Positions 22,445 to 37,089 of a DNA stretch of 64,000 nt are shown piece after piece. This DNA comes from Camillea tinctor (taxonomy: Eukaryota; Ascomycota; Sordariomycetes; Xylariales; Xylariaceae), in NCBI GenBank assembly GCA_022578605.1, contig MU394066.1, positions 62,001 through 126,000 of the forward strand, written 5' to 3'. How positions within the stretch are numbered: the first letter of the stretch is position 1; each line of letters opens with the position of its first letter. A model generated the notes under the pieces. It was not told where the DNA came from, did not search any database, and saw only the letters and a program-made list of their open reading frames with translations. The position numbers and the translations under genes are program-made.

Positions 22445-25400
22445 TACTAAAATAAATGAATTCGACATAGTGGTTTACCACTCTCATTTATTCCTATTTG
22501 AATTCTAGCATGATTTCCCCCTTAGCGGCAAAAGAAACGAATTACTCTAAATCAATATCAGACATGGAAGCCACCATACGGTATACTCTCAATCTCTACA
22601 CATACATATAACTCACCGGAAATACTACTACATCTCTTGGCTCCTAACTTAAATCACTTCACCTTCTATGACCATTAGTTCCTACGCTGGTGCCTGCCAG
22701 CTGATAACCGACCTAAAACCGCAGCCCCTGACTTTAGGTCACCACCTCACAGATCAATCTACAACCTAACCAACACATTTGAATTCGGATATCAGCGTTA
22801 TATTACCACTTAAATTACAATTCACATCCTAAGACTCGTTTTTAATACTCTATGTATATTAATAATGAAACCCTGAGACCTTAATAGCATCCTCTGAATC
22901 CAGCGTCACCTTGGCCTCTATGGACTTTGTAGGATAAGCTTGGTGTTCTTTCCATCCCTAAAGTTTCTGCAGCTGTAGTGATAAATTTTGCTTACCACCA
23001 GAGTGCTGATGCGGTAAAGGTAAAGGTTGTTCAGACGAGGCTAATGGCTACCTACACAACTACCAACCCTTTAGTTGGGTATATAGCAGAAGGTAAAAGG
23101 ACATTATCGACAATTACATCTGTAAGTAAAAAGCTCCCGAATAAAAGAACTACGCTTAAAATAATCACAATGACTTCATATTATTCTCATGGTTCCGGTA
23201 AATAAACCCTTGTGAAAGCCTACCTCTGTTTTCTATATTTGTTACCAAGCACGACGGACCCCCTTGTAGGTATTAGGGGATGGAGTACTACCCACATACA
23301 TTGAACTGTTAGGGCTCGGATCTCCCTAAAATAATCGTCCTGGTTCTATTCTATGCAATTCCACCTCGCCTTTCTCCGCCTTCCTTATTTTCTAACGGAC
23401 GTTAACAACTATGTCGCTTACGATCTTCCTCCTTCGATAGTTAACATCCCTATTGTAGGGCAAAGAGCGGTTGACTAGAAACAGGAGAACATCACCTTCA
23501 CTTGCGTATACAGCACGTGTAAGGAGAACTCGATTATTAGGCCTAGTCGGGACCGAGAAAATAATTCTAGGTGTGAACCCGCCTTCCGATCTTCAGAGAC
23601 AACGGGTCTCGAACTCTTCCTCGAAGTTGCGCGCACCAACGATGTGGAACCCTTCCCAACAAATACCTTTCAATATCAGCTTCAGTGTATCAATATTTTT
23701 ATTATATTAAATTTAACTACCTTATATCTAATTATCATAGAAGGTTAAACCGATACTATGTCCAAACGCTGGATAAGAGCTGCCCAAATTTCCTTCATCC
23801 AGGGGCGGCTAATCACCTCCTAGACCAATACCAGACTACGGACACTCGGCAGGTTAATGATCGCTCTCCAAGAAATCAATCAACTGCATTTTCGGGACAA
23901 ACTACGCTATGGATCTCTTGATCCTATCTTCTCGTCGTTGTCGCACCGTTCACGAACGTTGCATTCTGGCACCGATCAGCCTCAAGCGGCACAGGCATGA
24001 GCATGGGATGAAGAACGCTAGGGGTTGAGGGGAAACAATAGCCCTTCGTTATTCAATTACCTAGCAACCTGTCGCTCAAATGTTTCCTGTATACTTCTGA
24101 TATCTACTGGCGACTCTACCAAAATAGAAGATGAGCATGTCACTCTGCTATGTTGTGGCCGCATGACTGCAGTCAATCGATCCTATCGGTGCCGAGAGAC
24201 TAAACAACAACGCCAACGCTAATACCACTAACATCAACACATGCTTCTCTCCCTATTTTCAAAGTCAGCAGTCTTTATTTACCTTGCTACGCCGTCCCCC
24301 GACAAAAACACGATATCATGACCCGACAGTCTGACGGTTTGACAGTCTGCAGGCTGAGATGCGAAGAATTTTTTCTTCCTGTGTTCCTGAGGCTTCAGCT
24401 GACCGCTTCTCCTCGCTTTAGAATGTGTGTGATGATGAGGTGAGCAAGCAGGGAGGAACGCAAAAGCCACTCGCCTTTCGAAGAACTTATAGCATCAAAT
24501 CCTTTTCGCAGGCCATTAATTTTTCAGACAACGTCGTCCCTATAGGATTTCCTATTACTGATCACAAACCAACCTCCAACCTCCAACACCAACCCCTTCC
24601 AACATGCGGCCAACACTCTCCCCTAGCTAACTAACTGGCCAACCAAATAACACGCTTAACCCATGCACAGGGCACTCGGAAACTCAAGGTTATCATAACA
24701 CGAGGCTGGCGGATAAAATAAGGTACATAGGACACCTCTTGATTCAGGATTGCAATGTGATATAAGATCTAACTTTTACGATAGGTCTAACCTAGGTTGA
24801 AATGAGTATTCACACCGAAAAAAATCAATATGAAGCCACCAGTAGACGAAGGGCTGAATGATCGATATCAAAGTGACCCAGCCCTTTGTACAGAGTGATC
24901 AGCCCTGTATCATCATGTTCTCAACTTGATGCCGCCTTGCCGCCCAGCTTACAAGCTTACGATGAAGGCTACATACAACTTAGTAGTTAGAATTTCTACA
25001 TCTTTTTTTTACAGAAAAAGTCCCTTTCAGTTCTATCAAAGGGCTCTGACACAGTGAACACCAAGTACTGTGTACGTGTAATACGATCAATCTCACTCTG
25101 CTGAAGGCAACCAGAGTTATCCGACATTTAATCAAGGATGTGCGGCGCCAACTGCAAGCTAATTGATAGATCCTGTTTACCAGCGGATATCCATGTAGCA
25201 ACCGATTCTACGACCCACGACCAAAAGTTGCATTTTTATCATCGATATACGAGATTGCATGGTATTTCGCCGATGGTACGTCGAATCTTGTAGCTGCCTC
25301 TTCCACCTACTATACCCTACCTGCCGGGTACTCTCTTGGATACAAGCCAATGTGCTCTACTCTTGCTATCTTGTCACAATCAACAGCCCCCGTCCCCCCT

Positions 25401-26698
25401 CCTTTCCTATAATTCACTCTTTCCGATGAGCGCATATATACAGCTGCGATTTCTTGTTCCACAAGAATGTCATTCATGATAGTACCGAATGAAAGGCTCA
25501 TCGGTAGACCTCCTAGTGCACTAAGCGGCACCAAATACCACCACACATTTATCTTTACTATCTGCCTTTCGATCACCTCCCCTCCCTCACATTACCCCAA
25601 TCCATCGATGTGCGTCCCTAGGGTGCCATGGTTGGCTATATAGCAGGAGGGGGTCACCGCCCGGTCTCCAAATGTTCACTAAGAGAATGGCACCGCTAAG
25701 CGCGGATTGGGGCGGCAAACAGGTAATAAAAAAAGAAAAAAAAACAATTCCTAAAACCTACGTAAAGTCTACCGACACGGCCGGCTCAAACAGGTGCACA
25801 AGGGGCATGTATCAGGAACATCTTGAATCACAAGGCAACAACTAGGCGACGCGGGGAATAAAGCTAGAGCCCGGACCCCCCCTTGATGCGACACCGTATG
25901 CTAGAAAAAGAAAGGGGAGTTGTGATTGAAGTGAGTACATAACCTAGACTACCACATCTACGGTAAACATGACACGAAATGTGGGTGTGTTTCATTTCTT
26001 TCTCATTCGGCTTGATGCCTTGTTTCTGCCTGACTTCTAAGGGGTGCATAAGCCATCCTTGAGGACCAACACCCCCCTACTAAATAGGACAATACAAAAA
26101 AAGCCGCTTTGGCAGGGACAACAACATGCGCAGGGAACTTGAGATAAGGCAACGAGGAGGGTGCCTTAGGTATCATGACATGGTCATGGCAATGGCGTGA
26201 CAAGCGCCAGTGATATATGTTAGCATTGCATTTTACTCTAATACGGGTGGGACATACCTAAAATTAGTTCGTTGGGAGCTGAAATCGTACATCCGGAGCA
26301 TGCTAACCTGCACGGTTCCAGACTTGAGGTATAGTTCCATTCATCTGCCTGCATATTATGGCAGGGAGATAGATAACATAAACCAAGCTTGATCTAATGC
26401 AAATTACTGCATCCATACAGAGCTAAAACCTCAAACTAGTAACGTGAGGCTCTACAAAATGGATCTCGCTGCATGTACAGGATGCAGTTATCACATGGGT
26501 CTAATCCAATTAGATTGACTTTACTACTAGAATAAGATGTGTATATAAATCACGCCCTATGTGACTCTGGCTGAGACATTTATGAAATGTTCACTATAGA
26601 ATCTACCACCTCCACCATTTTCATGGCTAGCCTAGCCTTGTCCTGCCGTGTTCCATTAATTTAATCACTCTGGTCAGGTGTAGGCAATCTGAGTGCCT
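22445..26698. other. Gene-poor block, no gene supported
   Basis: The stretch is AT-rich to about 24.2 kb and more mixed afterwards. ORFs are below 90 codons and their translations are featureless. The 23471-23710 and 23685-23921 frames overlap and show no conserved motif. Several poly-C or poly-A runs occur (for example 25730-25743). I see nothing I would call a gene. Confidence 0.45.
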
Positions 26699-26699
26699 T

Positions 26700-26744
<45 letters not shown>
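26699..26744. repeat. Compound microsatellite (TA)n(TG)n
   Basis: About nine TA units pass directly into about twelve TG units. This is a perfect compound dinucleotide repeat, likely polymorphic between strains. Confidence 0.9.
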
Positions 26745-26745
<1 letters not shown>

Positions 26746-29700
26746 ATGCTACGGGCATCATTTGACTTACACAGTAGCCAGTCTATAGGGTAGGCACCTG
26801 AAGTACTGTTAAGGTGCCTGGAGAAGATCATCGTGGATTGTGGGGAAGATGTGTCCCCAGTGGAATGGGCTAACCTAGACTTCTGAGATGAGGGGTAGGG
26901 TAGGGACTGGACGTAGTGGATTTAAATATGTGTTACGACGGGGGCGAGCATGTCGCTCTAGAATCACCCAGTCAAGATAGAACATAGGCTGTAGAAATTC
27001 CGTTCGAGGTCGGCTGTAACTGCTGCAGGGCATCATCTGGCGAACGGATAGTGACAGCATGAGGTCTCTCCCCCACCCCCTTGAATCCTTTGCCGTCTAC
27101 CCCATCTGTGCTTTTTTACTCCTCTTGGTGGGGAGAGGGGCTTCCCCCCCTATTTGAACATGACTCGCTATAGGTGAACGTATCAAAACGAAATAAACCT
27201 CTGGTGCACTGCATATCTGTATAGTAAATTGCGTGCGACGATACCCTCATGTCTTTCTTCTCCAGTCATTTATTAATTTCCTCTTTCCCCTCTTCCCATA
27301 ACACAAGTTCTTCCACCTATCTATCTCTCGCGTTTTCTTCCCGCGCACGCACTCGCACATACTCACGGGCACTCATACGAACGATACACATTCCTCTTCG
27401 ACCGCCTGCGCCCAATGTTAGACAAGGCGTCAAATGAAATGAACTGGAAATGAAAATACGAGACGTAGCGATATGAAACCGCGTATTGACTATTGGCTTT
27501 GTTGAACCACAAATACTACTTCTACTACCTGCCTACCTCGTTTTCCACTACTCTTTGCAGCCATCCGGCCCCCTTTAATTTTTGCCTTCTTTTTTCGTAT
27601 GTCACGTACATACGAACATACGTACGTGTCGATGTATGTGTGCTATACGGGATATCCAGATAGGTAGGTAGAACAAACAGTACCCCCTTTCCCGACATCC
27701 GAGAAAATGAAAGATGGAGTCGGAAAGCTCGGATGAATTGCGCGGCCGTAGGCATCGGCTCAAGCATGGCCCATATAGAGTTGTCCGAAGGGAGGACCTC
27801 TTTGGTACTACCATAGGGGATCATCTGTCGGCTAAGTGTCCTACTTGCCTGCCTACTTTGTTCTCTTATCGTGGATTCATCCGGTAGGTAAACGACTTGG
27901 TGTCTGATTTCTAATAGCCTGTTTTCTTCTTCCCCGCGGGTTCTCGTGATGGCCTTCAGCCACCATCATCACGACTACTATCGTCGCCCGGTGATCCGGG
28001 CTTCATTGACAGGTGATACGGATATGATGACGTAGTAGAGGGTCAGCAAGCACGTTTTTTGGTGCGTAACGTGCTGTGGCGCAAGAGTATACTATATCAT
28101 ACCCATAGCGTTTGTACCATCCATCAACGTCAAAATTCCTAAGCGCAAGATAGGTAACCAGGCTCTACCACTTACATCCGAGAATAGTACACCCTCCAAT
28201 ACCGAACCTCCCCCCCCTCTTTTCCCTTCCAGAACGTGAGACATTCAAAACATCAGATGAACCCGTCATTATGACTACTATTGGCTATTTCCCTCTTCTC
28301 TTGAACCGATAAACCCGCAAGGGGTTTCGGAGCTGGGACCTAGGGAAAATAGGCAACGAGGACATCGATGTAACATTATTACCCCTTGCCTCCCACACTA
28401 TCTCAGCAGCTTAGCACATTTCTCAGCTATGTTGTCCTGGCGTAGCACGCACACGAGCCACACGAACATAGGTTATCCCAACTAGAGATCTGGCTAGTCC
28501 AATCATAGATCACTTTGCATATTTTCGATGCATATCGCTTATTGAACCGTTAAGATCAGGGTCCGTGACGAGGGCCGCCCTTACGTCTTCGACTCTTACA
28601 CCGAGAGTAGCCATTCGTTCTGCCCTATATACGCGGAACTACATATCTTAGGTTACATATCTCTAATTATGATATACCGGAGGCTGACAAGGAAATCAAC
28701 TTCCTCTTCTCTCTTAAAATTTCAGACATATCGGCTATTTCGGTGAGCCGCATTCCCGTCGTTCCCCGCTAGTTCGTGCCGCCCTAGTGGTAAAGGAGAG
28801 GAGATAGGTACCTAGAGACAGATAATTCAAATCAGCCCCTTTCACTTACGTATCCGGAGGCTAGGTACCGACATGTATGTTGGTAGGTTACTGTAAATTT
28901 ACAAGTGCAGGGCGGGGCGGTTACATTTGTAGTAGTAGACAAACCTGTTTGCTATATTAATTATTATCAGGTTGTCTGCTTGTGCTAGGTACAATGATCA
29001 TGATGATGATGGGCCCCCCTTTTAACCCTTACCCAAACGTCCGGTACGGTTCCTCTTCCTGGGGCGCCGGCCCAGGGGAACGGGCACGTACCTTAGACCT
29101 CCCGGACCCGACGGATAGCATCATTACACAACTGGCATTCCTACTTACATGGGGTAGGTATGTCTAACCATCCTCCCTGGTATGGGTACTCACACATAGA
29201 GGGTATCTTGGCAGCTTGGGTAGTTAATCTGGTGGGGTAACTCTGACAAGTCAGAGTTATGTAACTAGCATGTAACACTTATTCAACTCATTACTAGGTT
29301 AGGTAACTAGGTTTATCTTCGGTAGGTATTTTCTCATGCATGCAGGATAGGATCGGATACATACTGTCTAACCTAAGAAGCTGCCCTAAGCTTTGAGAGT
29401 TATGTGATGCCTCTTTGAGGGTGGGTATACTGAGGGAAAAACACCGGGAGCAGGCAGACGACGGCGGAGATGGGTGTGAGACAAGGGTGGAGTACTGCCG
29501 ACCACGCGCCAGCAAGTATGTAGTAATTTAATCCTGTTATGACATGCACATGTGTAAAGTTTCCCCTATGTATATATAATTCTCTAACCAACCCTCCTTA
29601 CTGTGCTTGGTTTAGGCCCCCCACAACCTGTTCTAAACTAGGAACTAATAATGCTCAAACTACTCCGTAGGTCAACGACCTGAGCAAAGTATTTGATTGG

Positions 29701-32700
29701 TCAATTGGAACAGCAAGATTTGCCGTATTTCGTAATCGTTGTCCTATTCATTGTCCTAACTTCAATCAACATTCAATGATGATGATATACAACGATAATC
29801 ATAGCCACACAGCACAAGCTGAAAACAAAAAATCAGGATGGCGTCGTTGCCTACGAGGCAAATAAAAAAGGGCCAAACAAGAAAAAGAAGCGATGGATTT
29901 GATTAGGATCCTCTCAAGATACTACTCAATCTGTCGCAATATCACTGGCTTCTTATTTACATTTTTGGAGAGCTTGCCAATGGTAACAGTATTATTCTAT
30001 CAGCCTACTCGTGGACGTAACCCGAGAACCAAATCACGATCTATACTACTCTATATGCCATGTTCTGATCCAATACCTTGCCTACCTAATATGTAATGTA
30101 GCTGTGGACGAAAGGGGGAATGATGCCATATAATAGGTATGAGTTTGGGGGGGTTGGGCACGGTGGGGGTATTGGGGGCCATCGTCTATGGTTCGGGAAT
30201 ATACTTCTAACCTACCACATTACGATATTGGGACTGGGACTTTTAGGGGTACATGTAGGTTCTCAGTGTACACAAGATTACCAACCTACATACGATAAAT
30301 CGATACCTACCCCTATACTACGACGTACCTACATTGATACAACCTGTAAACAGTAGATCCCCGAATTCCGATCTGATTTTCGTTCCTCTTCTCCGATAAC
30401 AACAATGACACCGGCGACGCGTTTTTTTACTCCCTTAACCCCGTCTTATTCGCATAATAAAACGCGCACGTGGTGTGGAAAAGAAGAGCACTTTTATATG
30501 ATCTCGGCTCTTTTTTGAAGCGCGGAGGGTCTTACTTATATTTCCTATAGATGCGTGTATGCAGTTAGCGGTTTTCGACTTCCCACCCATTCTTACCTAG
30601 GTACTTACCTTGCATACCTATTGCATACACGCGCGGGAAAATATATTGAAACTTGAATAAGTCGGCTTGCGGATATAAATAGGTAGCTAGATAATTGGTA
30701 GCGCAACGTTGTATACTTCTACTGGCCTATATACTCCGATATTAGTTTAGTCACCCCCCATGAGAAAGAGTCAAGGACAGAAGGGGAGCAAGTCGACGTT
30801 CAAGCAGGCGAGAAAGAGTATGCAAAATGCCACTGGATAGATGCGATGTTGAGATTAGGTAGCTAGAGTTACAACGAGTAGGTCTGTATAACGGCCCTTT
30901 GCTTACTCTACATATCTTGCCTATTCCACTACATAGTCGCTATATATCTCCCTACCTCTCTCATCGTGACACGCCTTCTTCAAAGTGCAAACCGTTGCCA
31001 CACGATGCTAGTCGGATGGGCTACTATACCATCAGCGCTTGCGACCACGCTTATATGCATACGGGGCATCAATTTGCGAGGTACGCCAACATGCGCCCGG
31101 ACAGTTGGGATGGGTAATCCTTGGGTAGTAGATAGTGATTACATACCTATAAGCTACATAGAGCGTATGTAAGATACGACATAGAAGCGTCCTGAGATAC
31201 CCCTAGTCGGTGCTTGACCGTAGCAAGCGAGTGAGAGTTGTTGGGAGCAAGAAGTAACACAACTCAGGGGCTTGAGCAGTTTCTAACTCGTTTACCTTTA
31301 CGAGATAGAGGTAACTATGCAGTTAGTTGAGATATACAGGGCACACCGTCCATTGATACCTATAAGTGAAGTTGTCTCTTTTCTTACATGTCAATTGAGA
31401 TGCATATATGCACATAGTTTACTGATCTACCGATTCGTTATCATGTATCCAACACTTAACTTACATATATGCTGGAGGTAACATGTAAGAGGCACGAGCA
31501 CGGCACGCTTCCTATTTGTGTTGCTGCACGATAGCCAGCTTCCAACATCACTTCGCCTTACACACACATATTGTATAGGCAAGAACCCAAGCCCTATAAC
31601 CTATGCACATACTAGATAATGTATAATGGAGGTGATAACTCAGATGAGTTACCTAGACGGTAATGCATGAATTTCTCATAACCAACATATATGCATATAT
31701 ACAGTACCTGAGTACTAACGATATGCATAAAAGGGATATATCAGAGTTAACTCCCATCTTACTCTCATTGACCTCTCTTCTCACCTTGACGTACCTCATC
31801 GACATACACAACATCATTCCGCGCGCGTAGCTTGCATGAGAAAAGGACCCCTCTGCATTCTTACCCCCCTGTCAGAACATGCAGCATACTAACCATCACT
31901 CCCCGGAGCTTCATGATAGGTACCAGCACCCACTTACATACTGACCGGTACGGATGTGGGTATCTACCGGGAGGATCTAGCCAGCAGAAAAGTCTATAAA
32001 CCTAACTTCATCTCTCCCCGTCCTTCCTCCCCCCACCTATCCTCGCGTTGTACATGATTTGGTTCAGCCTGCAGGTAGGCAAGCAAGTAGAACTTTCTTC
32101 GACGTCTTCTAGACGTTTCCCTTCCCATTCCCGTCCCCCGGCAACTTCCACGGGCATAATGCAAGTTATCAGTAGCGAGTACTTATATGTATTATATGCA
32201 GGGAAAAGAAAGGGAAAGGAAGGGAATATGGGTGACTACAGTTCAATATATATCGGCCGAGTGTAAGTATCGTGCAGTGTGGTGCGCCGTATGACATAGA
32301 ACAACCTACGGGCGAAAGAAGGAAAGAACTATATATGTGCATTATAATAAATAACGAAAATGCCCTGCCTCACCTTAGGTATGTAGGTACACAACATATA
32401 TCCATCTATACGCGGGCGGCCACTCGAACCTCACATGCTCCCCGTGTAACTGCCGACGTAGACGCATACGTAGTGCAAAGACACGCATATAAACTACCTG
32501 ATTTTAGGTATGTATAATAGAATATGCCTAACTTAGCAGCGCATAGGTGAGAAGTCGGTGAGCCTCGCTGGATCTGAAGCTATATTTGTTATTTTATTTT
32601 GACTATTTTACCGCCTTCTTACTTGCCAGCCTCCCTCGCCTCGCTGATATCCATATATCCATACTCCAACTATTACCCCAGCCTCTCTTCACCGTTATAT

Positions 32701-34754
32701 CTACCTATTCACACCGACATGTAATCAACTTACCTCACCTACCTTGCCTCCGAAACCCATATCGCCGATATGGATTCGGGGATATCAGCAGGCAAGCTTA
32801 TATACCTAGCCATGTATTCCGTATGTTATACATATCGAAGAAGAAGCCGTTCACAGAGGACGTCGGGGCATATTTCCGCACGTGCATAACGTGGCATAGG
32901 TACCTAGGTGAAGAGCTATATAGGTCACCAAACTTATAGATACATACCTGCAATGCATGAAAGAAAGAAAGAAAAAAAAATAAGTAAATAATAATCGAGT
33001 ACCTAGGTAGTTAGGTACGTTATGTCACATCGTACCTTGCCTTTACCTAGTTTACCCCAGCTATAGTAATCATACCTAGTAGATAATAAGCTGAAGGACT
33101 AAAGCCCATGGATGTGGCATGGCAATCGCATGGTTATGGGGTGTTAATATTGTCCTTTTCCTACAACGTGTTTTACTTACGACGACCGTGACGCCTATCT
33201 AAGGCGAACTCTTTTCTTTTCCCCGGACGATTCTTGGGGGCAATTCTCCTTTCCCTTTTTTTTTCCCCCTTTTTCTTTTTTTTACTTCCCCCATTTCCTT
33301 TTACATTGCTATTATTTGCCATTCCCGAGCTGCGTTACACATATACGCGGGGGAGGGGTACTTCACTACAGCTCCCTAGTAAAGAGTGGGGGCGATGGTA
33401 AGATAGAATTGAGCATTTCAGGTAAATGATACGCGACTTACTTCGGGAAATGAATTTGAACTCTCTATTGGGATTTCTTATTCTTTACAAGCTTATCATT
33501 ACTTCAATATCACATCCGTATGGAGAGGCACGTAGAAAGTATAGTTTAGATATGGACATGTTATAGTGAAGATATCATCTTCAACATCTAGTTTTCTGCT
33601 TAGTAACGTACAGTCTTATAACCATTAATTTCCTGTTTCGGCAGGATTAAAGTCGAAGGTAAAAAAAAAAAAGCGATTGAGAGAAAAGAAGAAAAATACA
33701 AATAAGGTGTTTTTGGAATAAGAAAGAAAAAGGAATCCCTAATCATGGAATTGCTCCCCCAAATGTAATATCATACACATTTTATCTTCCCCCCTAAATC
33801 CGTACATATGAAGATGCAACAAATGCTCCACCTCAACTCCAACTCCGAATATGCATATTGATGCAGGGCCTGAGGCGGGAAAACATAAAACAAAAAAGAC
33901 AAAGGATGAGTAGGAGGAGGGATATGAGAATAGAAATTGAACACGGTCTGCAGATAGTCAGGCGGCATCTTCCGCTCAATTGAGTATAAGCCTTGCCTGT
34001 GTCCGAAATCGGATATGCATTGAAAGCTTTCACCGTGCTCGCGTAATGCAAGGCGATGGAGAGGAGTGACTTCACCGAAAACAAAAAGTAACGATTCTTC
34101 CCCTGCAACTTTTCCGCTTGTCCTTCACTAAGGCGTGAGCGGGGAGAGATGATTAGGCGTAGGTGATGTTTCACTGTCAGGGCCGAAAAAAGTAAAAAGA
34201 GCGGCCCCCCGTTTTTAACGGATTTTGATTAGGGTAAGACCGGTGGTTGCCTAGCGCCAGTGGGATGGATCGCCTTCTTTTCTCGCAGGGGGTCGATCTT
34301 CGAGGTCACATATGGTAATTCCGTGAGCCATGTTCTCGTTAGGTTGTAGCACGTCTTCTTATTCCCTTATCGACCAATCAGGAAGGATGAGTTTCGTTTA
34401 AGGGACAGGGCCAGATGTTAGTTAGTTCCTGCACCTTCTGACTGACTTGGTACATCCGAAGTACCAATGCTTGTCTTCTTCAACGTGAGCGAGTGTATGA
34501 ACAACGAGAAAATGATATAACGAATGTAGAGAGGAGCAAAGGCGGCAATGTAAAGTAAAGCGCAGCTGACCACCAGGACCCGTGCATGAATGTCAAATTA
34601 CAACAACTTTCACTATCCCGTGGCGTCAACTTGGTAGTATCGACTACCGTCGTGTCGACCTCAAATCATCTATCTTTCGATACGCAGACAGTAGGTAGAG
34701 TACGTGGAATATATGAGCATGGCAAGAGCTTTCTCGGGGGTTTGATTTAGTATA
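26745..34754. other. Gene-poor spacer with repeated CCTAGG-type words
   Basis: No gene is supported over 8 kb. A pyrimidine-rich leader-like tract at about 27240-27310 precedes a Ser-rich ORF (27249-27437) that lacks features. A coding-like 28997-29155 stretch (MGPPFNPYPNVRYGSSSWGA) ends near a possible donor, but no partner exon was found. The words GGTA, CTACC, ACCTAGGT and TAGGTAC recur many times (for example 30597-30605, 32899-32908, 33000-33008). Poly-purine or poly-A runs occur at 33660-33672. Confidence 0.45.
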
Positions 34755-37089
34755 TTAAAGATCCATCATAAGCTCATCCTTGTCCGGTGACCATGGATCA
34801 GTCATGCTCTCACTAGTCGTTGGCGTGAAAGCGGGGGAGCGCGGCGTAGAGCTGGTAGACTCCGCAATGCCTGTCATGTCAGAGTCCCTTGCAATTCCAT
34901 CTAATTTCTCGTCATAGGCAGACGTCACCCTGAATTGGTGCACATCGTGATCGTAGGCGAGCCACTTTCTGGCCTCGGCAATGCGACACCCAAGCCACAG
35001 GATCCTCTCCTTCCGTTCATCTGTCATTGATGCTACCTCAAAGTACTTCTCATCATCGTCAACCTTGGAATTCGCGAACCAATCCTCGGGGAAGTAGTGT
35101 TCGACCCAAAGGAGACCCTTCATGGCGAAGTCTTCCGGTAGCGGTCGTGGCGGTAGGTCCTTCTTCTCTCGGGGAAATTCCCTGTCGAGGATCCGATCGT
35201 GCTTGCGGTAAGACAGGAGAAGAGAGTTCAGTAGAAGAGAAAGCAATTTCCAGGGAAAGGTTTTTTCCACGTATGCCATCGCACTGGGGTATCGAGTAAG
35301 GTGGTAGATGAAGACCAAGATGACGTGTACAAAGGGAAGAATGTTCAGATCTCCTAGTCTGTGCAACACGACATTGTAAGTACCCAAGCAGAGGCGAAGG
35401 GCTCGTTCAATGTCCTTTCCGGGCTCTTGGGCTGAAGCATCTCCAGAAACCGGTGGTTCCGCCGTTTCGTCTGTGCGTTGAGGACGAATAGCTCTCATAA
35501 TAACGTTGTCATCCTGCCCGTAAGACAAAAGCGCACAGCAGTTAGAAATCCCAACGTAGTACCCAGCTTCCATCCATCTCCTGCTGGTTCGACTGATATG
35601 GTCGTCCAGCATGTTGTGGAATTGGTCAACGGTTACATCAAACTCGTTTTCAGACTTCTTGCTAAAAAGAATACCATGGGCCTTGACAAATACCACATCG
35701 ATAGGGGTCATTCGCGACGTATGGCTACTGCTCCCGCTTATGATTGGGTCGAACAGGGTCATGACGGATTCTCTGGCGGAAGCAAAGGGGATAGGGACAC
35801 ACAGAGACTTATTATAATAGAAGAGCTGCTGCGGAGCATTCGGTCTTGCTAGAATAGCTAGGTGGTGGTACAACCGGCCGGTAGTGGGGGCTTTATCGGA
35901 CGCTTTAGAGTACCAATGTTTCGATACCGATGTCCATACTTCTCTATCCCGGATATCATCATCTTCAATGGCCATTCTGGGCAAGTCAGTCTCTAGCGCA
36001 TATGTAAAATGGTGGGATTTGAGGCAAACCTGTATCTTCCCAAGTCTCCTAAACACTCAATCCATGTATCTTCAAAGGTGGGCACTGTTTCATACAAGAG
36101 AGCCATCATAGAGTAGGCTAAATATATAAAAGTGAGCATATGTTCTAAGGACCCCGGCAGACGATGGCGCAATAATTCGAGAAAAGAATGTATTCCGTGG
36201 CGCCACATTCTGGCAGGCATGGCATACTTCGAAGCCAATCGTCGTAGAGCTTGGTTCGCGGATGGATGCTGCGAGGCAAGAAAGAAGTCATGGTGTTCGT
36301 GAAGTAAAGTTCGGTGTAATGCTATAAGAGCCTGCCATTGCTCATTGTTTAATTTAGCATCGCTCTGGGACGACTGGGCATTGTCAACTTCAATGCACTT
36401 AGACTCGACCATAACAAGGCCAGCATAAATTCCTTTGACCTCGGCAACAAGCTGTTCCTGACTGATAGGCCGGGTCTCAGGCTGTTTCATCATTTCACCG
36501 GTATGTAGTTCAGGAGGTATATCATCTTGCCCTCTCTGGCCCTTAAGATTCTTGGGTGAAGAAGGGTCATCTGGGCTCCAAAGTTTGCCGCCATGTAAGG
36601 TAGTTCTATTGAAGTCGGGGTCATGCAGCTCCTGTCTGCCACGATGTTTCCTATGTGGACTTGCCGATCTTGCCCGGGCCGGTGCAGCCGGGGGAGACTT
36701 ACGCCTTTTATTCGGACCTGAGTCTCCACGATTAACTCCGGAATATTCAGCCTGTGGTTGGCCGGAATCCCCAGCGGGATTAGATGCTAATATGGCATGG
36801 CCTTCCGGTACGGAGCCGGTTATTAGGTTTCTTCTCCTGTCTCATTAGCTAAATAGATTAGGCGGATGCTTGGTGCGACTCACACTCCGCTCCTGAAGTC
36901 CTGTAAAAGTGTGGGACTATCTTTTTTGCTTGCCCATATGTCCGGGTGGTCACCCTGTAGATGATTGCGCAGACGTTCATCACTGTCCGGCAACGGTTTT
37001 CCACATTGCGGACAATTTATTTGCGCGGTTTTGCGTAGAAAGTTGATGAAGGAGGAAGATATATTTTCGCTCTCCCTTTTGTTACTCAT
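34755..37089 (-). CDS. Zinc-finger plus Est1/SMG7-type DNA/RNA-binding protein
   Basis: Three minus-strand exons, 36884-37089, 36030-36836 and 34755-35976, encode 744 residues. Intron 1 (36837-36883, 47 nt) has donor GTGAGT and acceptor GACAG; intron 2 (35977-36029, 53 nt) has donor GTTTGC and acceptor CCCAG. Both keep the frame. The start is ATG 37087-37089; the longer upstream frame begins with GTG and is not used. Residues 26-48 hold a C2H2-like finger (C26, C29, H43, H48; CPQCGKPL, then HLQGDH). A basic Ser/Pro/Arg linker (111-135) may be a nuclear signal. From about 184 there is an alpha-helical region like the Est1 14-3-3/TPR domain. Around 325-430 is the Est1 signature (ECLGDLGRYR at the exon junction, GRLYHHLAILA, LFYYNKSLCVPIPFASA). 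The family includes telomerase-associated Est1 and NMD factors SMG5-7/Ebs1; filamentous fungi have many paralogues of unknown role. The C terminus is Ser/Thr/Pro-rich. Confidence 0.85.

Noticed and set aside
28982..29167. 61-codon ORF with coding-like middle and a donor-like end
   Set aside because: No partner exon, promoter or homologue could be seen, so I mention it only within the spacer entry.
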